A stretch of 64,000 nt of DNA from UBA2767 sp965228625 (GTDB lineage Bacteria > Pseudomonadota > Alphaproteobacteria > Rhizobiales > Methyloligellaceae): positions 3,658,001 through 3,722,000 of the forward strand of contig OZ245829.1 in NCBI GenBank assembly GCA_965228625.1, given 5' to 3'. Positions 15,982 to 24,210 of this stretch are shown here, in pieces. The stretch's first letter is position 1; each line of letters starts with the position of its first letter. The notes under the pieces were generated by a model, which did no database searches, was not told the DNA's origin, and was given only the letters and a program-made list of their open reading frames with translations. The position numbers were made by a program, and so were the translations under genes.

Positions 15982-16933
15982 GAATACCGAGCTGGCTGCC
16001 CTGACCCTGAAGAACTTGCGCGCCCTGGAGGCTGTTGTCCGTCTGGGCACGATTTCCGAAGCTGCGGAAGATCTGGGGCTGACCCCGCCGGCAGTACATA
16101 ACCAACTGAAAACGCTTGAGAATAATCTTTCCACGACCTTGCTGAACCGTGACAGGGACGGGCGCTTTCGCGCGACCGCCGAAGGAGACGAATTGCTGAT
16201 TGCCTATGCAAAGGTCGAGTCGGCGCTCGGGCGCGCCATGCAGGAAATCGATGCTCTGCGGCGCGGTGTCGCGGGTACCGTGAACCTCGGCGTGGTCAGC
16301 ACGGGCAAGTACTTCGCGCCCGGCATCGTCGCCCAGTTGAAGCGGTTGCATCCGGCGATCGATATCCGGCTGACCATCGGCAACCGTGACGAGATCATCG
16401 CCGGCCTCGAGAGCGAAAACCTTGACTTGGCGATTACCGGGCGTCCTCCCCGCATGCCGGAAAACGAGGCCTTTCCGATCGGACCACATCCGCACGTCTT
16501 CATTGCGCGGCCCGGCCACCCGATCCTCGACGTCAAAAATCCGCGGAGTCGCCTTCTTGAACAGAACATCATTCTGCGAGAGCCCGGCTCCGGGTCGCGC
16601 ATGCTCGCAATGCGCTTTCTCGACAGGCTCGGGGAGGGACAGAGCTACTCGAGTATGGAAATGGGCTCGAACGAGACCATCAAACAGGCGGTGATAGCGG
16701 GGCTCGGCGTGGCGCTCATTTCGGCGCATACGATTATCGACGAACTCCGGGCGAGGCGACTTGCATGCATCCGTCTCAAGGAGATGCCGATCATCCGGCA
16801 ATGGTTCGTGCTTCTGCCGACGGGTCAGACGCGGCGCGCAGCCGTGCAGACGGCGCTCGATGAAATCCGCAGGAACGCCTCGTCGATGATCCGCAGCAAG
16901 GAATTGGACAAGGTCCTGCGGGGCCGTGTTTAG
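15965..16933 (+). CDS. cbbR: LysR-type regulator CbbR
   Basis: 322-residue LysR-family activator of the divergent cbb operon. The winged HTH is in LTLKNLRALEAVVRLGTIS and LGLTPPAVHNQLKTLENN. The co-inducer domain follows, with the typical ILREPGSGSRML and IKQAVIAGLGVALIS motifs. No ATG or GTG is available in frame between the upstream stop and the HTH; a TTG at 15965 (or another at 15980) is the likely start. Divergence from cbbF is the usual arrangement for this regulator. Confidence 0.9.
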   Translation: MDSRKLNTELAALTLKNLRALEAVVRLGTISEAAEDLGLTPPAVHNQLKTLENNLSTTLLNRDRDGRFRATAEGDELLIAYAKVESALGRAMQEIDALRRGVAGTVNLGVVSTGKYFAPGIVAQLKRLHPAIDIRLTIGNRDEIIAGLESENLDLAITGRPPRMPENEAFPIGPHPHVFIARPGHPILDVKNPRSRLLEQNIILREPGSGSRMLAMRFLDRLGEGQSYSSMEMGSNETIKQAVIAGLGVALISAHTIIDELRARRLACIRLKEMPIIRQWFVLLPTGQTRRAAVQTALDEIRRNASSMIRSKELDKVLRGRV

Positions 16934-17122
16934 AGCGTGATGGAGCCGCAGTGACCGCACACATGCTTTTCATTCTCGGTACACATCCCGACGTGGCGAG
17001 ATGGGCGAAAGACCGCAACGCCCGGCGTATCAGCGGGATGCGGCGAATGGACCGTGTGGCTTCGCACCGCCGAGGATGCAGGATATCAGTGATTTTCAAC
17101 GATAAAGGAATGGAGTTGAGCG

Positions 17123-18343
17123 ATGGGGGGAATCCTGGAAGGAATGCGGGTGATCGAGGGGTCTGCCTTCGTCGCGGTCCCGCTTGCGGGCATGACGCTC
17201 GCCCAGATGGGGGCGGATGTCATCCGCTTCGACCGGCTGGAAGGCGGCCTCGATCACAATCGCTGGCCGGTGACGGCGGACGGCCGCAGCCTGTTCTGGG
17301 CCGGGCTCAACAAGGGCAAGCGTTCCATCGCCATCAACATGAAGTCGGAGCGCGGCCGTGAGATCGTCACCGAAATCGTCTGTGCGCCGGGCGAGGACGC
17401 CGGTCTGTTCATCACCAATCTGCGTGTGCGCGGGTGGATGGATTACGAGACACTGAGCGCGCGGCGAAGCGATCTCGTCATGGCGACGCTGCTGGGGGAC
17501 AGGCATGGCCGACCGGCGGTCGATTACACGGTGAACCCGGCGGTGGGATTTCCCAACGCGACCGGACCGGCGGATCTGGACGAGCCCGTGGCGCATGTCC
17601 TGCCGGCGTGGGACTGCATCGCCGGCAACATGATCGTCTCGGGACTGCTGGCGGCGGAGCGGCGGCGAACGCGTACGGGAGAAGGACAGGAGGTCAAACT
17701 CGCGCTCAAGGACGTTGCCGCCGCGATGGTCGGCAATCTGGGCATCATCGGCGAAGTCAAGCTCAACGGGACGGATCGCGCCAAAAGCGGCAACGCGCTC
17801 TATGGCGCCTACGGTCAGGACTTCGTCTGCGCCGACGGACGCCGCGTGATGGTGATCGGGCTCACCGACCGGCAGTGGCGCGGGCTCATCAAGGCAACGG
17901 AGTCCGGCGAGGCGGTCGCCGCACTCGGCGAGCGTCTCGGGCTTGATCTGTCCAAGGAGGGTGCGCGATGGGAGGCGCGGGCGGAAATAACGGCGCTGTT
18001 TCAGCCCTGGTTCGCGGCGCGCAATGTTGACGACTTCGCCGCCGATTTCGACGCAGCCGGTCTGACCTGGTCGCAGTTTCGCAGTTTTGCCGAAGCGGTT
18101 GCGGAGGACCCCGACCTGTCGGTCGACAACCCGGTCTTCAGCGAAATCGACCAGCCCGGCCTGGGGCGACTCCCGGTTCCGGGATCGCCGTTCGAATTCA
18201 CCTCGGAGCCACGCGACGAACCCGTTCCCGCGCCGGAACTCGGGGCCGACACGGAGGCGGTCCTCGCCGACGTGGCCGGGCTGCCGGGAGGCGAGATCGC
18301 GCAGCTTTTCGATGACGGTATCGTCGCCGGACCGCGGCGTTGA
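17123..18343 (+). CDS. Family III CoA-transferase, mesaconyl-CoA C1:C4 CoA transferase-like
   Basis: 406-residue CaiB/BaiF family protein. The N-terminal MGGILEGMRVIEGSAFVAV, the segment MTLAQMGADVIRFDRLEGG, NKGKRSIAINMKSERG and the active-site region VMATLLGDRHGRPAVDYT look most like proteins annotated 2-methylfumaryl-CoA isomerase, the Mct of the 3-hydroxypropionate bicycle, an intramolecular CoA transfer. That specific reaction is inference; other mesaconate or methylfumarate acyl-CoA metabolism is possible. GGAGTTGAGCG precedes the start. It stands alone between cbbR and the convergent TRAP genes, with a hairpin right after it. Confidence 0.6.
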   Translation: MGGILEGMRVIEGSAFVAVPLAGMTLAQMGADVIRFDRLEGGLDHNRWPVTADGRSLFWAGLNKGKRSIAINMKSERGREIVTEIVCAPGEDAGLFITNLRVRGWMDYETLSARRSDLVMATLLGDRHGRPAVDYTVNPAVGFPNATGPADLDEPVAHVLPAWDCIAGNMIVSGLLAAERRRTRTGEGQEVKLALKDVAAAMVGNLGIIGEVKLNGTDRAKSGNALYGAYGQDFVCADGRRVMVIGLTDRQWRGLIKATESGEAVAALGERLGLDLSKEGARWEARAEITALFQPWFAARNVDDFAADFDAAGLTWSQFRSFAEAVAEDPDLSVDNPVFSEIDQPGLGRLPVPGSPFEFTSEPRDEPVPAPELGADTEAVLADVAGLPGGEIAQLFDDGIVAGPRR

Positions 18344-18351
18344 TAGACGCC

Positions 18352-18373
18352 GTGCGCGCCGTACGGCGCGCAC
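18352..18373. terminator. GC-rich palindromic hairpin between convergent genes
   Basis: GTGCGCGCC and GGCGCGCAC form a perfect stem around GTAC, between the CoA-transferase and the end of the leftward TRAP unit. There is no T-run on either side, so termination is probable from the strong stem and position but is not proven. Confidence 0.45.
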
Positions 18374-18375
18374 CA

Positions 18376-18504
18376 TCAGAATGATCCCCGCGCCATGGCA
18401 AGCAGGTAGGTAACGAGCCCTACCGTGAAGGCGACGCCGAATACTTCCGGCCACCAGCCGAATTCGAACCTCCGCGGACCGTCCCTCTCGTCATCAGTTT
18501 GCAT
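18376..18504 (-). CDS. 42-residue single-span membrane protein, end of TRAP operon
   Basis: A short frame of 42 residues starting MQTDDERDGPRRFEFGWWP and continuing into one hydrophobic helix (VFGVAFTVGLVTYLLAMA) before ending RGSF. The ATG at 18504 follows GGGAGGGACTC, one of the best ribosome sites in the window, 30 bp after the dctM stop, so expression with the TRAP operon is likely. The acidic N-terminus and arginine after the helix suggest a small inner-membrane protein, N-terminus either way. No family is recognised. A role as an accessory subunit of the transporter is inference. Confidence 0.6.
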   Translation of the reverse strand: MQTDDERDGPRRFEFGWWPEVFGVAFTVGLVTYLLAMARGSF

Positions 18505-18534
18505 GAGTCCCTCCCATGGAAATGTCCGGGCCTT

Positions 18535-19848
18535 CTAATTGAGTGCGTTCGGAAGCCACAGGGCGATCTGGGGAAAGGCCATGACAAGGCCAAGCCCGAT
18601 GATCTGGAGTGCGATAAACGGCAGTACTGCGGCGTATATCTCCTGCAATTGTACGTCCTTGGGGGCGACGCTCTTCAAGTAGAAGCACGCCGGTCCGAAG
18701 GGAGGCGACAGCATGTAGACCTGGATGTTCATTGCGAACAGGATGCCGAACCAGACGGGGTCGTATCCCAGTTCCTCGACGACCGGCGTAAACACGGGCA
18801 CCGTAATGAACACGATGGCGATCCAGTCCATGAATGTTCCGAGAATGAACACGATGCCCATCATGATCAGGACGACGACGATCGGCGCCACATCCATTCC
18901 GGTCAGCAGGCCTCTTAGAAAGCTGGTGCCGCCGAGAATATTGTAGATCCCGACAAGACTGACGGCGCCGATGATCAGCCAGAGGATCGAACCGGTGGTC
19001 AGCATCGTCGACCACAAGGCGTCGCGCAGGGCCCGGATAGACAGCTCCCGCCGCGCTAAGGCGATGAGCAGCGAACCGACCGCGCCGATGGCGGCCGATT
19101 CCGTCACCGTGGCGATGCCGCCATATATCGAGCCCAGAACCCCGAAAATGAGCACGAAAGGCAGGATCAGCCCCTTCATGAAGCGCAACCGCCGGAACAA
19201 TGGCAGGCGCGCCTCGTCCGCGTCGTAGGGTGGCCCCATGGCCGGATTGATATGGGTCCTGACCAATACGAAGGCGATATAGAGCGATGCGAGCAGGATG
19301 CCCGGCGTGAACCCCGCCGAAAACAGGTCCTTGATGGAAACGCCCGCCTCCGCGCCATAGACGATCAGCACCACGCTCGGCGGAATGAGCGTGGCCAACG
19401 ATCCGGAGGCGCATATGCAGCCTATGGAGAGCTTCCGGTCGTATCCCAGCCTCACCATCTGGGGGAGTGCAATCAGGCCGAGAAGGACGATCTCTCCGCC
19501 GACGATGCCGCTCATGGCGGCCAGGATCACGCTGACCACGCAGGTCTGGACAGCGACACCGCCTCTGATGCGCCCGCCGAGGATCGCCATGGAGTCGAAC
19601 AGCTCCTTGGCAACGCCTGAGCGTTCCATGATGTTTGCCATGAAGACGAAGAAGGGAACCGCCAGCAGGGCGAACTTGTCGAAGACGCTCGTCACGTTCG
19701 ACGAAATCAGGATCATGCCGCCGGGACCGAAGCTCAGAAAGGCGGTGACAATCGATATCAGCAAGGTCGATGCGCCGAGCGGAACGCCGATTGCCATCAG
19801 CGCGAACAGCGCAAGCACCATGCACAGGGTGATGAGCTCAATCCCCAT
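18535..19848 (-). CDS. dctM: TRAP transporter large permease DctM
   Basis: 437-residue large membrane subunit of a tripartite ATP-independent periplasmic transporter, with about twelve hydrophobic segments. Typical motifs include FALLAVPFFVFMANIMERSG, SIGCICASGSLATLIPPSVV and GYDPVWFGILFAMNIQVYML. It uses a sodium gradient to import an organic acid delivered by DctP. It starts 3 bp after the dctQ stop. The substrate is not readable from sequence; the divergent catabolic operon suggests a C4 hydroxy acid or related sugar acid. Confidence 0.93.
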   Translation of the reverse strand: MGIELITLCMVLALFALMAIGVPLGASTLLISIVTAFLSFGPGGMILISSNVTSVFDKFALLAVPFFVFMANIMERSGVAKELFDSMAILGGRIRGGVAVQTCVVSVILAAMSGIVGGEIVLLGLIALPQMVRLGYDRKLSIGCICASGSLATLIPPSVVLIVYGAEAGVSIKDLFSAGFTPGILLASLYIAFVLVRTHINPAMGPPYDADEARLPLFRRLRFMKGLILPFVLIFGVLGSIYGGIATVTESAAIGAVGSLLIALARRELSIRALRDALWSTMLTTGSILWLIIGAVSLVGIYNILGGTSFLRGLLTGMDVAPIVVVLIMMGIVFILGTFMDWIAIVFITVPVFTPVVEELGYDPVWFGILFAMNIQVYMLSPPFGPACFYLKSVAPKDVQLQEIYAAVLPFIALQIIGLGLVMAFPQIALWLPNALN

Positions 19849-19851
19849 GGC

Positions 19852-20397
19852 CTAGTTCCCGGAGCGTTCGTTCAAGGGCGCATCGTCGGAAGCGCCGTGG
19901 TCATGAGCCGTGTCATGTGGCGCGACGAGATTGGCGAAGAGCTGAAGAAAATAGAGGGCGCAGGCGACGACCAGGAGTGTCTTGATGTAGGTCGGCGCCG
20001 GCGAATCGAATGCGCTGCCTGACGTCTGGGGAGACGCAACGATCGATACCATCGGCTTCCAGCTCGCGTAGAGCAGTCCCGCTGCTGCCAACATGCTGAG
20101 CGCCACCGCCACCTTGGCCATTCGGCGCCAGGCCTTTTCGCCGACAACGAGCTCCATGGCGGTGACGGTGATGTGACGGTGTTGCTGCGTGACCGCGCCG
20201 ATGCACAACATCCAAGCCGTCGCCACCAGCGCCATGATGACTTCGTTGGTCCACGCGGTTGGCGTACCCAGCACATACCGCATGAACACTTCGTAGATCG
20301 AAAGCGCGATGGCGGTCAGATAGAAGATGCCGCAACTGCCTCCGAGAAAGACGCTTGTGCGGGAGATTGCTCCGGCAATTCTGTGAAGCTTGATCAT
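19852..20397 (-). CDS. dctQ: TRAP transporter small permease DctQ
   Basis: 181-residue small membrane subunit of the same TRAP transporter, with four hydrophobic segments. The usual features FMRYVLGTPTAWTNEVIM and MLCIGAVTQQHRHITVTAME are present. It is followed by dctM with 3 bp between the reading frames and preceded by dctP at 96 bp, with a hairpin in that gap. Confidence 0.9.
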   Translation of the reverse strand: MIKLHRIAGAISRTSVFLGGSCGIFYLTAIALSIYEVFMRYVLGTPTAWTNEVIMALVATAWMLCIGAVTQQHRHITVTAMELVVGEKAWRRMAKVAVALSMLAAAGLLYASWKPMVSIVASPQTSGSAFDSPAPTYIKTLLVVACALYFLQLFANLVAPHDTAHDHGASDDAPLNERSGN

Positions 20398-20444
20398 CGT
20401 CCGGCCTGCCCCGGCGACCCGATTGCGGTCGAGAGATGAGACGA

Positions 20445-20467
20445 GGACGGAACCGAATGTTCCGTCC
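20445..20467 (-). terminator. Hairpin between dctP and dctQ
   Basis: Perfect 9-bp stem GGACGGAAC / GTTCCGTCC with a 5-nt loop, downstream of dctP on the minus strand. No T-run follows. Such a stem after a binding-protein gene commonly stabilises the upstream mRNA or attenuates readthrough, giving more binding protein than permease. Confidence 0.45.
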
Positions 20468-20493
20468 CCGTTATCGAAGGGCGTGCTGCGTCG

Positions 20494-21528
20494 TCAGTTG
20501 ATCAGGCCGATCTGACGCATGAAGGCGTAGTGTGCGTCGAGCGCCTTGCGTGCTTCAGGCGATTTTTCAGCAGTGTTTTCCCAGGCCTTCATCGCAATCT
20601 GGCGGAACCTGTCGCGTTCGGCCTGCGGCCAGTTGATGACCGTGATCTTGCCTTCCTTCTTGTCGCGCGCGACCAGTTGCTTGTCCTGGAGATCAAGGAC
20701 GCGTCGAAGGTCGTCATAGGCGGCGTAATACCAGGTCTCGAGCGCGGTCTTCTGGTCCGGCGTCAGCTTGTCCCATATGGCCTTGTTGACCGTGAACTGG
20801 TGAACGGCCATGGAGTGAATCCCCGGATAGAGCGGGTACTTCGCGATCTGGTGAAAACCGTTCTTGTCGTTGTTGACGTAGGCGCTCGCATCCGCCGCGT
20901 CGACAACGCCCTTTTCCAGTGATGTGAAGACGTCGGAGAACGGAATGTTCGCCGGGGCAGCGCCGGCCTCCTTGAATACCGTTGCCGCCAGGCCCGAAGG
21001 CGACCGGATCTTCAGACCCTTGAGGTCATCCACGCTCTTGATCGGAACCTTCGAAACCAGCGCTTCCTTTGAGACGGGTCCGCATCCAACGACGTGAATC
21101 ATCCCGGGAAGCGTCTTGTCCCAGAGTTCCTGCAGGACTTTGGCCCCGCCGCCATGACGGCAGAAGGTCTGAATCTGCGCCGGGCTGTCGTATCCGGCGA
21201 TCATATCACCGAGGATTGCGAATGCCGGGTTGCGGCCGGAGAAATAGGCGATCGACGTCAGGTCGCCTCCGAGCACGCCGGCGCCCACGGCCTCCGGCGT
21301 CTCCTTGCGATCGACGACCGACTTGATCGGCAAGAACTCGATCTTGAGTTCGCCACCGGTCATTGCGGCCAGCCGCGGCGCCCAGTTGTCTTTCAGGTAT
21401 TTGAACGAGAAGCCGCCGGACTTTGTCGATGTCTGGACTTTTAGCGTTGTCTCTGCATCCGCGAGACCTGCCGTCAGGACAAGTGCCACTGCCGCGACAC
21501 TCGCAGTCAGGATACGTTTTGCGAGCAT
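20494..21528 (-). CDS. dctP: TRAP transporter substrate-binding protein DctP
   Basis: 344-residue periplasmic solute-binding protein with signal peptide (MLAKRILTASVAAVALVLTA, cleavage near ADAE). The conserved P/R-type segments KSVDDLKGLKIRSPSGLAAT (with the carboxylate-binding arginine) and GVVDAADASAYVNNDKNGF are present. A cysteine-containing VVGCGPVS loop is less usual. AGGGAGG lies upstream of the ATG. It is the first gene of the leftward TRAP operon, divergent from the GntR regulator. Confidence 0.92.
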   Translation of the reverse strand: MLAKRILTASVAAVALVLTAGLADAETTLKVQTSTKSGGFSFKYLKDNWAPRLAAMTGGELKIEFLPIKSVVDRKETPEAVGAGVLGGDLTSIAYFSGRNPAFAILGDMIAGYDSPAQIQTFCRHGGGAKVLQELWDKTLPGMIHVVGCGPVSKEALVSKVPIKSVDDLKGLKIRSPSGLAATVFKEAGAAPANIPFSDVFTSLEKGVVDAADASAYVNNDKNGFHQIAKYPLYPGIHSMAVHQFTVNKAIWDKLTPDQKTALETWYYAAYDDLRRVLDLQDKQLVARDKKEGKITVINWPQAERDRFRQIAMKAWENTAEKSPEARKALDAHYAFMRQIGLIN

Positions 21529-21881
21529 TGAAACCTCCCTAAATCATCGCTTCCAAAACGCAAAGCGAGAAAGAACGAAGCCGTTCATTCCCGTCGTCCC
21601 AATGCTAGAAATTCTTTATTGAATTTGTCAATGAGTTATTTAGTGTATACGTTACTCCATGCAACGTCATTATGCGGGCGGCGTGGATCCCTGTTAACAG
21701 TCTGGAATAGAATAAAAAAATGATCAATCATCATGGCCAGCAGTTTCGTCGATCAGCGGGCTCAAGGCGAACAAATTTCATGGCGCAGGCAGGATTTTGC
21801 AGACATGCGGATATCAAAAATGAATTTTTTGGTGCATACGTTGATCGATCCGCTTGTGTGTTTCAGATGCAGAAGGCCGAC
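21529..21881. promoter_or_regulatory. dctP/gntR divergent region with repeated GTGYATACGTT sites
   Basis: 353 bp without a convincing gene, AT-richer than its surroundings. GTGTATACGTT occurs at 21643-21653 and GTGCATACGTT at 21832-21842. The first contains the GTATAC core common to operators of the FCD subfamily of GntR regulators, one of which is encoded next to it. AT-rich stretches (21611-21640 and 21705-21725) could hold promoters for both directions. In-frame coding potential continues from 21720 into gntR, but the translation before 21882 looks unlike the family. Confidence 0.45.
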
Positions 21882-22553
21882 ATGGAAAGCAGCGCGAAGC
21901 TCAGCCGCGTAAACGACGCCTACAAACGTCTCAAGACCGAGATTCTCGAGAACCGGATGCCGCCGGGGTTTCAGGGAACCGAACCGGAAATCGCGCTTCG
22001 CCTGAACATGAGCCGGACCCCCGTGCGCGAGGCGTTGTTGCGCCTGCAAAGCGAGGGACTGGTCGAACTCAAGCCACGTCGGGGTGTACGCGTGCTGCCG
22101 ATTGCTCCAAGCGACATGCGCGAGATCTATCAATTGCTCACTGTCCTCGAGCCCGAGGCCGCGGCTGAAATTGCGATCGCGGGCGCAAGTGCGGATGAGA
22201 TCGCGGCCCTCGACGATGCGACCACCGAGATGGAGCTGGCTCTTGCCGAGGAAGACCTCGACAAATGGGCGGCAGCCGATGACAGGTTTCATCGGGAATT
22301 GTTGAAGCTGAATGAGAATGGACGGCTTTCAGCGTTCGTCAACACGCTGTTCGATCAGGCGCATCGGGCACGGATGGTGACCCTCCGCTTACGCAAGCTT
22401 CCTCACAAGTCGACCCAGGAACACCGGCGCATTCTGAATGCCATTGCCAAGGGCGACGCGGACAAGACCCGGGAGCTCTTCCGGGCACATCGAGAACGGG
22501 CGGCGACAGAGCTCTTGAGTGTTCTGGAACAGTGCCGGTTGACCCAGCTTTAG
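21882..22553 (+). CDS. GntR-family (FCD subfamily) transcriptional regulator
   Basis: 223-residue repressor-type regulator. The winged HTH runs through MPPGFQGTEPEIALRLNMSR and TPVREALLRLQSEGLVEL; the all-helical FCD effector domain follows, with metal-binding style residues in DDRFHRELLKLN and STQEHRRILNAI. The ATG at 21882 follows AGAAGG; another at 21867 is possible. It lies divergent from dctP and 31 bp before the catabolic genes, so it probably controls both in response to a pathway acid. Confidence 0.85.
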   Translation: MESSAKLSRVNDAYKRLKTEILENRMPPGFQGTEPEIALRLNMSRTPVREALLRLQSEGLVELKPRRGVRVLPIAPSDMREIYQLLTVLEPEAAAEIAIAGASADEIAALDDATTEMELALAEEDLDKWAAADDRFHRELLKLNENGRLSAFVNTLFDQAHRARMVTLRLRKLPHKSTQEHRRILNAIAKGDADKTRELFRAHRERAATELLSVLEQCRLTQL

Positions 22554-22584
22554 CGTATTTCACAAGACTGAAGAGGGTCAGACA

Positions 22585-23721
22585 ATGGGCAAGCCCAGTT
22601 TTCAGATTGCCGTGATCCGGGGCGACGGGATCGGCACGGAAGTCATCGACGCCGCCATTGCGATCGTCGAGGCCGCGTGCGTCCGGATCGGCGGCTTTGA
22701 ACTGAACTATGAGGAATTGGCCGCCGGCGCGGGCTATTTTCAGGAGACCGGCCGGGACATGGCGCCCGATGCGGAGCGCGCCGCGAGCACGGCCGATGCC
22801 ATTTTCCTCGGCGCGATCGGTCTCCCCAGCATTCGCCACCAGGACGGCACCGAAATTTCACCGCACTTGCGATTGCGGGAGGAGCTCCAGCTCTATGCGG
22901 GCGTGCGTCCCGTGCGAGCCTATCCGAATGCTCCATGCCGCCTGGCTGACGGTCGCGGGTCCCAGATTGATCTGGTGATCCTCAGAGAGTCGACGGAAGG
23001 GTTGTTCTTTTCCGCCGCCGCCCACGACCGATCTCCCGTGGCCAATGACCAGGAAGTTCAGGACGTCCTGCGCATTACGCGGCGGACCACCGAGAAGCTC
23101 CACGACTTTGCGTTCAATCTGGCCCGCAAGCGCAAGCACCGCGGAGGCCTTGGCAAAGTCACCTGCGTCGACAAGGCCAATGTCTTTCGTTCGATGGCCT
23201 TCTTCCGAAAGATTTTCGACGAACGCGCCGCCCGCAACGCCGACATCGAGGTTGACTATGACTATGTCGACGCGATGGCGCTCGATCTGATCCGAAGACC
23301 GTGGGAGTTCGATGTCCTGGTGATGGAGAACATGTTCGGTGACATCCTGTCGGATCTGGCCGGTGGGCTGGTCGGCGGAATGGGAATCGCATCCTGCGCG
23401 GAGATCGGCGACAACCACGGGCTTTTTCAGCCGGCTCACGGAAGCGCTCCCGACATCATGGGCCGGGACGCGGCAAATCCCCTGGCGGCGATCCTGAGTG
23501 GCGCGTTGATGCTGGACTATCTCGCAGACAAGTCGTCCAGAGATGCGTTGAGGAACGCCGCGCAACTGATCGACCTTGCCGTGGAGAACGGGTTTGCCCG
23601 TGGACGGCTTCGTCCGATGGAGTTTGGCGGTGATCAGGGCACCCGGGCCGTAACCGCCGAGTTGCTTCATCTTGTCGGCGACCCGGACGTCGTTCAGCAG
23701 GCCGCCAATGGCGGATCTTGA
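22585..23721 (+). CDS. Isopropylmalate/tartrate/malate-type NAD-dependent dehydrogenase
   Basis: 378-residue beta-decarboxylating dehydrogenase-family enzyme oxidising a 2-hydroxyacid bearing a malate moiety with NAD(P). Evidence is IAVIRGDGIGTEVID at the start, RESTEGLFFS, the lysine/aspartate centre KVTCVDKANVFR, ENMFGDILSDLAGGLVGG and HGSAPDIMGRDAANP. The REsTEG form and the context point to tartrate- or D-malate-type rather than leucine synthesis. It heads a run with mgsA, otnK and otnC, so it may supply the 3-oxo acid these use. Specificity is inference. Confidence 0.75.
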   Translation: MGKPSFQIAVIRGDGIGTEVIDAAIAIVEAACVRIGGFELNYEELAAGAGYFQETGRDMAPDAERAASTADAIFLGAIGLPSIRHQDGTEISPHLRLREELQLYAGVRPVRAYPNAPCRLADGRGSQIDLVILRESTEGLFFSAAAHDRSPVANDQEVQDVLRITRRTTEKLHDFAFNLARKRKHRGGLGKVTCVDKANVFRSMAFFRKIFDERAARNADIEVDYDYVDAMALDLIRRPWEFDVLVMENMFGDILSDLAGGLVGGMGIASCAEIGDNHGLFQPAHGSAPDIMGRDAANPLAAILSGALMLDYLADKSSRDALRNAAQLIDLAVENGFARGRLRPMEFGGDQGTRAVTAELLHLVGDPDVVQQAANGGS

Positions 23722-24163
23722 GCGATTTGAAATGACGAGAATGGAGCCGCGCAAGCGCATCGCACTTGTCGCGCACGACTCGCAGAAGCAGGACTTGCTC
23801 GCGTGGGCGACCCAAAACAAGGATGTTCTGGCACGCCATGAGCTTTACGGCACCGGGACAACCGGCTCAAAGGTCCGCGAGGCGACTGGCCTTGCCGTCA
23901 ATCTGCTCAGGAGCGGGCCACTGGGTGGTGACCAGCAACTCGGGGCAATGATCGCCACGGACGAGATCGACATCCTGGTCTTCTTCACCGATCCCCTGAC
24001 CGCGCTGCCCCACGATGTGGATGTCAAGGCGCTGTTGCGCATTTCCACGCTCAAGCAGGTCGCCATCGCCTGCAACCGTGCAACGGCCGACTTCATCATT
24101 TCCGCCAGGCAATTGAACGAGACATATGAAAAGGGCGGACTTGAGAAGGAACGCCAAACCTGA
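23708..24163 (+). CDS. mgsA: Methylglyoxal synthase
   Basis: 151-residue enzyme turning dihydroxyacetone phosphate into methylglyoxal and phosphate. The match to the family is strong: RIALVAHDSQKQDLL, GTGTTGSKV, SGPLGGDQQLGAMI with catalytic aspartate, and FFTDPLTALPHDVDVKALLR. The start at 23708 overlaps the dehydrogenase by 14 bp and gives the usual family length; 23732 is an alternative. The neighbour OtnC makes DHAP, so the enzyme may drain it. Methylglyoxal is toxic, which makes operon placement in a catabolic unit notable. Confidence 0.9.
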   Translation: MADLERFEMTRMEPRKRIALVAHDSQKQDLLAWATQNKDVLARHELYGTGTTGSKVREATGLAVNLLRSGPLGGDQQLGAMIATDEIDILVFFTDPLTALPHDVDVKALLRISTLKQVAIACNRATADFIISARQLNETYEKGGLEKERQT

Positions 24164-24210
24164 CAGTGATGGTGGAGCAGGACAGAGAGCCTGTGCCTGA
24201 GGGAGGACCC

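Noticed and set aside
17096..18454. Long minus-strand frame of 452 codons
   Set aside because: Antisense shadow of the CoA-transferase gene; no domain and no ribosome site.
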